From Flavobacterium piscis (GTDB lineage: Bacteria; Bacteroidota; Bacteroidia; Flavobacteriales; Flavobacteriaceae): DNA of 64,000 bases. The translations under genes were made by a program, and so were the position numbers. The stretch's first letter is position 1; each line of letters starts with the position of its first letter. This document shows positions 57,906-64,000 of the stretch, piece by piece. The stretch spans positions 248,001-312,000 of the forward strand of contig NZ_LVEN01000046.1 of the NCBI RefSeq assembly GCF_001686925.1. The letters run 5' to 3'. The notes below the pieces were generated by a model. It searched no databases and was not told the origin of the DNA. It saw only the letters and a program-made list of their open reading frames with translations.

Positions 57906-59546
57906 ATGCAGGAATTTGACACAATAATTATTGGTTCAGGAGTCGGAGGATTATCTACGGCGATATGTCTTGCAAGAGCCGGACAAAAAGTTTTGGTACT
58001 CGAGCAACACTATGTTCCCGGTGGCTGGAGTCATAGTTTTACCTTAAAAGGACAGCGTTTTAGTCCGGGCGTGCATTATGTAGGTCAGCTTGAAGAAGGA
58101 CAATCTACCAATGAATTGTATCGCGGTTTAGGAATTGCCAATGACATGGTTTTCTTTAGAATGAACAAAAACGCTTACGAACATTGTTTGATTGGTGATG
58201 AAACTTTCGATTTGCCCGCAGGAGCCGAAAATCTCAAGAAAACACTTTCCAATCATTTTCCACACGAAGAAAAAAATATCAACGAATATCTTTCATTAGT
58301 ACAAAAAGTGAGTTACGAATTGCAACTGATTCCAACACTCAAAGGTTTCTGGCAAAATATTACCGTTCCGTTTCGCACCAAACATTTTGGCAAATTTGCG
58401 CTCTTTCCTTTAAAAAAAGTAATTGGCTGGCATGTAAAAGATCCCAAATTAAAGGCCGTCCTTAACATTCAGTGTGGCGATCACGGGCTTCCGCCAAGTC
58501 GGGCTTGTTTTCCTGTACATTGTTCTGTAATGAGTCATTATTTTGATGGTGGATTTTATCCCATGGGCGGAGGCGGAGGCATCGTAAAAGCCATGACAAA
58601 CGGTGTAAAAAGACATAACGGAGAAATCCGCGTAAAACAAAATGTTCACAAAATCATTATCGAAAATAAAAAAGCAATAGGCATTCAGCTTGAAAATGGT
58701 GAAGAAATACGAGCCAAAAATATTGTTTCGAATGCGGATCCATCTATTACTTATCTCAATTTAATTGATAAAGAACATTTAAGCAAATCTCTTCTTAAGA
58801 AATTAGAGAAGACAAAATATTCCGTTACTTCTTTGATTTTATTCTTGACGCTTGACATTGATGTTACTTTATATAATATCGATTCGGGAAATTTCTGGAT
58901 GATGAAAGATGAAAACGACGATGCTAATTTTGAAGATTTAATGGGCACCAATATTGATTCCGGAGATTCATTTCCTTCGGTCTTTATAAGTTGTACAACG
59001 CTTAAAGATCCGGCAAGTTTTAATGGACGTTATCATAATTTTGAAATTGTAACCTACGTTAATTATGATCACTTAAAAGATTTTAATGGTTTAGAGGATT
59101 ATCACAACGAAGAATACAAAATTTTCAAAGAAAAAATCGTCAATAAACTGATGAACAATCTCGAAAAAATAATCCCAAATGCGAAGCAACATATTATTCA
59201 GGCCGAATTAGGAACTCCAAAAACCAATGAATTTTACATCAATTCGACAAAAGGAAATGTGTACGGAACCGAAAAAACATTAAATCAGGTTGGTCCTTTC
59301 TCATATAAAAACAAAACCGAAATAGAAAACCTGTTTCTTTGTGGTGCTTGTACACTGTCTCACGGCGTTGCGGGAGCGACTTATTCCGGTCTTGCCGCAG
59401 CGGCTGCAATTTTGGGCTGTACTTCTGATGATTTATTAATTGAAGACGAAAATCAAAAAATAAGAATCTATGATGCCGAAGATTCTACTACATGGCCAGA
59501 TTGGGTTCATACAAAGCGATCCGATAAAATGCGGAAATTCGTTTAA
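57906..59546 (+). CDS. Phytoene desaturase-like FAD-dependent oxidoreductase
   Basis: I start this protein at the ATG at 57906 (MQEFDTIIIGSGVGGLSTA), giving 546 residues; the frame is open 13 codons further up in repeat-derived sequence. The FAD-binding GSGVGG lies at about 10-15 and the second motif VLEQHYVPGGWSHSF follows. A C-terminal segment, LFLCGACTLSHGVAGATYSGLAAAAAILG, completes the CrtI/CrtN/RetSat-like fold. In the pigment cluster it could desaturate or isomerize the chain or the resorcinol alkyl part; I cannot choose. It is 44 bp before darA. Confidence 0.85.
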   Translation: MQEFDTIIIGSGVGGLSTAICLARAGQKVLVLEQHYVPGGWSHSFTLKGQRFSPGVHYVGQLEEGQSTNELYRGLGIANDMVFFRMNKNAYEHCLIGDETFDLPAGAENLKKTLSNHFPHEEKNINEYLSLVQKVSYELQLIPTLKGFWQNITVPFRTKHFGKFALFPLKKVIGWHVKDPKLKAVLNIQCGDHGLPPSRACFPVHCSVMSHYFDGGFYPMGGGGGIVKAMTNGVKRHNGEIRVKQNVHKIIIENKKAIGIQLENGEEIRAKNIVSNADPSITYLNLIDKEHLSKSLLKKLEKTKYSVTSLILFLTLDIDVTLYNIDSGNFWMMKDENDDANFEDLMGTNIDSGDSFPSVFISCTTLKDPASFNGRYHNFEIVTYVNYDHLKDFNGLEDYHNEEYKIFKEKIVNKLMNNLEKIIPNAKQHIIQAELGTPKTNEFYINSTKGNVYGTEKTLNQVGPFSYKNKTEIENLFLCGACTLSHGVAGATYSGLAAAAAILGCTSDDLLIEDENQKIRIYDAEDSTTWPDWVHTKRSDKMRKFV

Positions 59547-59590
59547 AAAAAATACTTATTTTTGCGCAACCACCTAAGCCATTAACCCAA

Positions 59591-60493
59591 ATGAAAAATG
59601 TTCTTGTTATTTATTATTCACAATCTGGACAATTAGGAGAAATTGCACGAAATATTGCAAAACCTTTTCTTAATTCAGAAGAAATAAATGTAAAGTTTCA
59701 CGAAATACAATTAGAAAAACCTTTCCCCTTTCCTTGGGATAAAGATTCTTTTTTTGATGCTTTCCCGGAATCTTTCCTTCAAATTCCAACTGAATTAAAA
59801 CCCGTTGCAGAAGATATTTTAAATACAAAATTCGATTTGGTATTGTTTCATTATCAGGTTTGGTATTTATCGCCATCGATTCCTATCAATTCATTTTTGA
59901 AAAGTGATGATGCCAAAAAGATACTCAACAATACACCTGTTGTTACCATAAGCGGTTCACGAAATATGTGGATTATGGCGCAGGAAAAAGTAAAAACATT
60001 GCTTAAAGAAGCCAATGCGCAATTGGTAGGAAATGTAGCATTGGTAGATCGCGTTGGAAATTTAATAAGTGTAATTACGATTGTAGAATGGATGTTCTCC
60101 GGAGTGAAGAAAAAATATCTTGGGATCTTTCCTTTACCTGGAGTTTCAGATAAAGATATTCAGGAGTCAGATAAATTTGGAGAAGTTATTGTTTCGGCAT
60201 TAAACCAAAATAATTTTGAAGAATTACAGCCAAAATTGCTCGCAATTGGTGCCGTAAAAATCAGTCCGTATCTGGTAACTGTAGACAAAACCGCGAATAA
60301 AATTTTCGATAAATGGTCGAATTTGATTTATAAACATCAAAAAAACAGAAAACAGCTTCTTAAAGTATTTAATGTTTATTTATTCCTCGCAATATGGTTA
60401 ATCTCACCAATAGTCTATATATTGCACCTTATTACCTACCCTTTTAAGTTAAAAACTATAAAAAAAGAAACTCGATATTATCAAGGAGTTTAG
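59591..60493 (+). CDS. darA: Dialkylresorcinol condensing enzyme DarA
   Basis: This 300-residue protein begins like a flavodoxin, VLVIYYSQSGQLGEIARNIA, with later segments LVLFHYQVWYLSPSIPINSFL and TISGSRNMWIMAQEK. DarA joins a beta-ketoacyl product of DarB to an enoyl partner to close the resorcinol ring. Near the C terminus (about 262-285, LFLAIWLISPIVYILHLITYPF) there is a strongly hydrophobic segment that could anchor it to the membrane. It is followed directly by darB, 16 bp away. Naming rests on family resemblance and this pairing. Confidence 0.85.
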   Translation: MKNVLVIYYSQSGQLGEIARNIAKPFLNSEEINVKFHEIQLEKPFPFPWDKDSFFDAFPESFLQIPTELKPVAEDILNTKFDLVLFHYQVWYLSPSIPINSFLKSDDAKKILNNTPVVTISGSRNMWIMAQEKVKTLLKEANAQLVGNVALVDRVGNLISVITIVEWMFSGVKKKYLGIFPLPGVSDKDIQESDKFGEVIVSALNQNNFEELQPKLLAIGAVKISPYLVTVDKTANKIFDKWSNLIYKHQKNRKQLLKVFNVYLFLAIWLISPIVYILHLITYPFKLKTIKKETRYYQGV

Positions 60494-60509
60494 AAGACGA
60501 AATTAGATT

Positions 60510-61643
60510 ATGTTTGAAGTATATATTACAAAGGCCGCAAAGTATTTGCCAAATGAAGCTGTTTCTAATGATGAAATGGAAGAATATTTAGGACTCATCA
60601 ATGATGCCGCTTCTAAAGCAAGACGCATTATTTTGCGCAATAATAAAATTACAAGTCGTTATTACGCCATAGATAAAACAGGGAAAAGCACGCATAACAA
60701 TGCCGAATTAACCCGAAATGCCGTTGTACAATTATTTGATGAAAACTTTACAGCTCAGGATCTTGAAGTACTTTCATGCGGAACCTCAACACCTGATGTT
60801 TTCCTGCCTTCGCATGCTGCAATGGTCCACGGATTATTAAAAAATAAATCGGTAGAATTAAATTCTTCAACTGGTGTTTGTTGCGCCGGAATGAATTCAT
60901 TAAAATTTGGTTTTCTGTCGATAAGATCGGGAAATTCAAAAAATGCCATTTGCACAGGATCAGAAAAAGTGTCATCATGGTTAAATGCTCAAATGTACAA
61001 TCATGAAGCAGCAAACCTAAAAAGCCTTGAAGAGCAACCTATTATCGCTTTCAAAAAAGATTTTCTACGTTGGATGCTGTCTGACGGAGCAGGAGCTTTT
61101 TTATTAGAAAATAAACCAAGAGGTCCAATTTCTCTAAAAATCGAATGGATGGAAGCTTTTTCGTATGCCTACGAATTAGAAACCTGCATGTATGCCGGCG
61201 GAGATAAATTAGAAAATGGCGAAATTAAATCATGGAGCGATTATCCTCCGGAACAATGGTTAAACGAATCGGTTTTTGCCATTAAACAAGATGTAAAATT
61301 ATTGGATGAATTTATACTTGCTAAAGGAGCGGAAAGTATGAGCGATGCCATGTCTAAAAATAATATTGGTGCAGACCAGGTCGATTATTTTATTCCTCAC
61401 GTTTCTTCTAACTTTTTTGTCGAAGGTTTAAAGAAAGGATTAACGGAAAAAGGAATCGGAATGGCGGATGAAAAATGGTTCATGAATCTTTCAAGAGTGG
61501 GTAATGTAGGTTCTGCCTCTATTTATCTTGCTTTGGAAGAATTAATGAATTCAGGAAATTTAAAAAAGGGAGATCGCATTCTTCTTTCTGTTCCTGAAAG
61601 CGGAAGATTCTCGTTTGCTTATGCTTATTTAACCGTTTGCTAA
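60510..61643 (+). CDS. darB: Beta-ketoacyl-ACP synthase III-like DarB
   Basis: This 377-residue KAS III-type ketosynthase has a cysteine nucleophile in SSTGVCCAGMNSLKFG (C124 or C125), with a conserved His in YFIPHVSSNFF and Asn in LSRVGNVGSASIYLALEEL. DarB elongates an acyl group to a beta-keto intermediate for DarA. The stop codon overlaps the start of the next gene by one base (TAATG). The set darA-darB plus two hotdog proteins matches known dialkylresorcinol clusters. Confidence 0.9.
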   Translation: MFEVYITKAAKYLPNEAVSNDEMEEYLGLINDAASKARRIILRNNKITSRYYAIDKTGKSTHNNAELTRNAVVQLFDENFTAQDLEVLSCGTSTPDVFLPSHAAMVHGLLKNKSVELNSSTGVCCAGMNSLKFGFLSIRSGNSKNAICTGSEKVSSWLNAQMYNHEAANLKSLEEQPIIAFKKDFLRWMLSDGAGAFLLENKPRGPISLKIEWMEAFSYAYELETCMYAGGDKLENGEIKSWSDYPPEQWLNESVFAIKQDVKLLDEFILAKGAESMSDAMSKNNIGADQVDYFIPHVSSNFFVEGLKKGLTEKGIGMADEKWFMNLSRVGNVGSASIYLALEELMNSGNLKKGDRILLSVPESGRFSFAYAYLTVC

Positions 61644-62074
61644 TGGAGACGATATTACTTTTAGAAAAAGAAGCTGTCGAAAATTTACTGCCGCAAAAGT
61701 TTCCTTTTGTGATGGTCGATAAAATGTACTCGTATACCGAAACCTCCTTAATTGCCGGTTTAGAAATTAAAAACGACAACATATTTTTTGATAATGATAC
61801 TTTTCTTGAAGCAGGTTTAATCGAACATATGGCGCAATCTGTGGCTTTGCATACAGGTTATCAATTTTTCTTGAAAAACGAAACAGCGCCAACAGGATAT
61901 ATTGGTTCTATTAAGGAAATTGAGATTAAAAAGTTGCCAAAAATTAATGATACGATTCAATCTACGATAACTATTTTGCAGGAATTTGCAGGAATTACTT
62001 TGGTAGATGTGGTAACATATTTGAATAATGAAGAAATTGCTAACGGACAAATGAAAACTGTTTTAGCGAAATGA
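61643..62074 (+). CDS. Hotdog-fold 3-hydroxyacyl-ACP dehydratase-like protein, first copy
   Basis: This 143-residue protein begins METILLLEKEAVENLLPQKFPFVMVDKM, the FabZ-like entry segment in which the catalytic His is replaced by Gln/Lys context (LPQKFPFVMVD, where FabZ has LPHRFPFLLVD). FLEAGLIEHMAQSVALHTGY supplies the usual glutamate helix. I chose the ATG at 61643 that overlaps the darB stop. It overlaps the second hotdog gene by 4 bp. The pair may form a heterodimeric dehydratase in which only one half has the His, as seen in aryl-polyene clusters. Confidence 0.85.
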   Translation: METILLLEKEAVENLLPQKFPFVMVDKMYSYTETSLIAGLEIKNDNIFFDNDTFLEAGLIEHMAQSVALHTGYQFFLKNETAPTGYIGSIKEIEIKKLPKINDTIQSTITILQEFAGITLVDVVTYLNNEEIANGQMKTVLAK

Positions 62075-62541
62075 TAGCAGCAATGAAAACCGGAGTTGAT
62101 ATACAAAATTACTTACCGCACCGAGCACCAATGCTTATGGTGGATTTAATTTTGGATATAGATGCCAACTTCGTAGAAACCACCTTTCTGATAAAAGAGG
62201 ATAATGTTTTTATCGATAATAACGTTTTTATCGAAGCGGGCTTAATCGAAAACACCGCACAGACCTGTTCGTCTATTGTAGGCAAAAAGTATTTTTTTGA
62301 CGAAGACGGTACCGAAAATGAAAACGTAAATGTATTGGGTTTTATCAGCGCGATAAAAAACCTTAAAATACATTTGCTGCCAAAAGTGGGTGATACGATT
62401 ATTACCAAAGCAACTTTGGTTTCAAAATTCGAAGGCGACGATTATACATTATGTACCATGCGCTGCGCAAGTATATGGGGGCATAAATTACTTTTAGAAT
62501 GCGAAATTAATTTGTTCATTCAGAAGATAGTTTCAGTGTAA
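62071..62541 (+). CDS. Hotdog-fold 3-hydroxyacyl-ACP dehydratase-like protein, second copy
   Basis: This 156-residue FabZ-like protein has YLPHRAPMLMVD, with the catalytic histidine in place, and FIEAGLIENTAQTCSSIVG with the partner glutamate. It starts with an ATGA overlap with the previous gene, which supports this start over the ATG four codons in. It probably provides the active dehydratase site for polyene chain synthesis, with the previous hotdog protein as partner. The resemblance to the first copy suggests an old tandem duplication. Confidence 0.88.
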   Translation: MIAAMKTGVDIQNYLPHRAPMLMVDLILDIDANFVETTFLIKEDNVFIDNNVFIEAGLIENTAQTCSSIVGKKYFFDEDGTENENVNVLGFISAIKNLKIHLLPKVGDTIITKATLVSKFEGDDYTLCTMRCASIWGHKLLLECEINLFIQKIVSV

Positions 62542-62850
62542 ATGAATACTAAGAAGATCATTTTACACCTATTAATCCGGATTGGGATTTTAGTTCTTAT
62601 GGTTGGATCTGTTTTTTTAATTTGGTATCTTACCTTTGATCGTCATTCACATTGCCATGGAGATGACCACAAACATTTTGATACTGGTTTAGGATTTTTT
62701 ATTATGGAATTTATGGCAGTCCTGTTTTTTTATTTTGGACTTGTAATAGAAATGATTTATTTATTTGTGAAAGAAAAACAAAATTTAGGCTTCGCAAATC
62801 TGGGGTTTTTAATAATTAGTTTATGTATCGCATTAGCTTTATATATCTAA
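62542..62850 (+). CDS. Small membrane protein with His-rich loop
   Basis: I do not recognise this 102-residue protein. It has three likely membrane segments (about 7-29, 50-73 and 82-101). Between the first two lies a histidine/aspartate-rich loop, DRHSHCHGDDHKHFD, that could bind a metal ion such as zinc, copper or nickel. Its ATG follows the previous stop codon with no gap, so it is part of the same operon. A link to pigment synthesis is by position only. Confidence 0.75.
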   Translation: MNTKKIILHLLIRIGILVLMVGSVFLIWYLTFDRHSHCHGDDHKHFDTGLGFFIMEFMAVLFFYFGLVIEMIYLFVKEKQNLGFANLGFLIISLCIALALYI

Positions 62851-62865
62851 TAAATTAATAATGAA

Positions 62866-63270
62866 ATGGAAAAAGAAAAAGTACCACAAGATAAAAGCAA
62901 CTTAACAAAAAACAACGTTAAAGAACTTTTGTACGCAACCGATGAAAACGGAGATTATACTACAACTCTAAGTACCGGCTGGGAACCCAAAACTATCGCA
63001 CTTTCGAATTCTATTGATGAAATAAACGAGCGAATCGCCGAAGCAAAAATGCAAGTCGAAATTGGCGAAGTAAGCCCTATTGTTTACTATATGGAAGTCA
63101 ATAAAATGGATCTTACTATTTTATCCAGTTATGTTGGAATATGGAAATGGCGTGTAAAAAGGCATTTTAAACCTACCGTTTTTGCCAAATTAAGCGATTC
63201 CATTTTAAAGAAATATGCCGATGCTTTTGAAATTTCAATAGCAGAATTAAAAAACATTAAAAAAGACTAA
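62866..63270 (+). CDS. Unknown protein in the flexirubin operon
   Basis: I do not recognise this 134-residue soluble protein. It is charged and mostly helical, with a middle helix NSIDEINERIAEAKMQVEIGEVSPIVYYMEVNKMDLTIL split by a turn and a C-terminal helical part (AKLSDSILKKYADAFEISIAELKNI) that resembles the recognition region of short helix-turn-helix proteins. That resemblance is weak. It is tied to its neighbours by a 15-bp gap before it and a 1-bp overlap after it. Proteins like this seem to recur in flavobacterial pigment clusters. Confidence 0.7.
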   Translation: MEKEKVPQDKSNLTKNNVKELLYATDENGDYTTTLSTGWEPKTIALSNSIDEINERIAEAKMQVEIGEVSPIVYYMEVNKMDLTILSSYVGIWKWRVKRHFKPTVFAKLSDSILKKYADAFEISIAELKNIKKD

Positions 63271-64000
63271 TGCAAATCAATTTCACACATCATCAATCTG
63301 CTCATTGTGAGAACGGAGTAGCTTCCAATTTGTTAAAAAACAACGGACTGAACATCAGCGAACCGATGGTTTTTGGTATTGGCTCTGGACTTTTTTTCGT
63401 GTATTTGCCTTTTATAAAAGTAAATCACGCGCCTGCAATTAGCTATAGAACTTTGCCGGGACAAATTTTTAATAAACTGGCCAATCGTTTAAATTTAAAA
63501 ATAAAAAGACAAAAATTTTCTTCTCCCGCAAATGCAAATAAAGCTTTGGATGAAAATTTAAAAAATAACATTCCAACCGGATTACAAGTTGGCGTGTATC
63601 ATTTGAGTTATTTTCCTGATGAATACCGCTTTCATTTCAACGCACACAATTTGGTCATTTACGGAAAAACCGAAACCGATTATTTGGTCAGCGATCCTGT
63701 GATGGAAACCGTTACGACTTTAACGCATGACGAATTAGACAAAGTGCGTTTTGCCAAAGGTGCTTTTGCTCCAAGAGGACAAATGTATTACCCGATTCAG
63801 ATTCCGAAAGAGGTTGATTTAAAAAGTGCGATCATCAAAGGAATCAAAAATACCTGTCGTGATATGTTGGCACCAATGCCTATTATTGGTGTACGCGGAA
63901 TAAAATTCGTATCGAAACAAATCCGTAAATGGCCTGTAAAACACGGCACCAAAAAAGCCAATCATTATCTGGCACAAATGGTTCGTATGCAGGAAGAAAT
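63270..64000 (+). CDS. BtrH N-terminal domain protein, cut by the window edge
   Basis: The frame starts at the ATG overlapping the previous stop (TAATG) and runs open to the right edge for 243 codons. It begins MQINFTHHQSAHCENGVASNLL, the pattern of BtrH_N domains, a cysteine-protease-like fold that transfers acyl groups from ACP in butirosin synthesis. C13 with nearby histidines is a candidate catalytic residue. Segments GLQVGVYHLSYFPDEYRFHFNAHNLVIYGK and YLVSDPVMETVTTL follow as in that family. In this cluster it could move the polyene or resorcinol acyl part from its carrier. The C-terminal part is outside the window. Confidence 0.82.
   Translation, partial: MQINFTHHQSAHCENGVASNLLKNNGLNISEPMVFGIGSGLFFVYLPFIKVNHAPAISYRTLPGQIFNKLANRLNLKIKRQKFSSPANANKALDENLKNNIPTGLQVGVYHLSYFPDEYRFHFNAHNLVIYGKTETDYLVSDPVMETVTTLTHDELDKVRFAKGAFAPRGQMYYPIQIPKEVDLKSAIIKGIKNTCRDMLAPMPIIGVRGIKFVSKQIRKWPVKHGTKKANHYLAQMVRMQEE

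Noticed and set aside
1..64000. Insertion sequences, prophage, CRISPR arrays or a replication origin
   Set aside because: I looked for transposase and phage-like proteins, regular spacer-repeat arrays and DnaA-box clusters and saw none that I could support.

Overview
The window is a low-GC, densely packed chromosomal segment from a Flavobacterium-like member of the Bacteroidetes, probably close to F. johnsoniae. The evidence is a SusC/SusD pair, Bacteroidetes-type promoters (TAnnTTTG near -7), flexirubin/dialkylresorcinol pigment genes, and a tyrosine ammonia-lyase whose sequence closely matches the F. johnsoniae enzyme as I remember it. I saw no insertion sequence, phage gene, rRNA or CRISPR array.

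Layout. 1-6 kb is housekeeping: the 3' end of purF, a three-copy small-RNA-like repeat, sod, pth, rplY, prs, tRNA-Leu(CAA) and a YefM/RelE-type toxin-antitoxin pair. 6.1-8.6 kb holds a GH97 glycosidase and an OsmC protein. 8.9-30.3 kb is an arabinose polysaccharide utilization locus on the minus strand: susC, susD, four GH43, two GH51 and one GH127, then araB, araD, araA and a lipoprotein aldose epimerase. 30.8-36.3 kb holds the Nudix-type regulator AraR, transaldolase, transketolase and a GntR regulator. 36.4-41.7 kb holds galM-galK-galT and a sodium/sugar symporter. 41.8-49.2 kb is an oxidative L-fucose catabolic cluster with an AraC regulator. 49.4-50.0 kb encodes an unassigned secreted protein. 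50.1 kb to the right edge is a flexirubin cluster: a halogenase-like flavoenzyme, TAL, FabG, KAS, ACP, an acyltransferase, a CrtI-like oxidoreductase, DarA, DarB, two hotdog dehydratases, two unknown small proteins and a truncated BtrH_N protein.

How the genes work together. A 21-bp palindrome, TAAGTGT-N7-ACACTTA, and close variants occur before GH97, araB, susC (three sites), araR, tkt and the sugar symporter. This ties arabinan capture, hydrolysis, arabinose uptake, conversion to xylulose-5-phosphate and its entry into the pentose phosphate pathway into one probable AraR regulon. The gal operon probably answers to the divergent GntR regulator through a shared operator between facing promoters. 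The fucose cluster forms a complete route from L-fucose to pyruvate and lactate, with a UxaA-family dehydratase in place of the enolase-superfamily enzyme. The pigment cluster makes a coumarate starter from tyrosine, extends it on a dedicated ACP, and joins it to a dialkylresorcinol made by DarA/DarB.

Most notable for follow-up are the triplicate roughly 70-nt terminator-ending RNA with a covarying stem, the AraR operator series that takes in GH97 and tkt/tal, an SDR whose catalytic lysine is replaced by asparagine, the halogenase motifs in the pigment oxidoreductase, and several families of intergenic palindromes.
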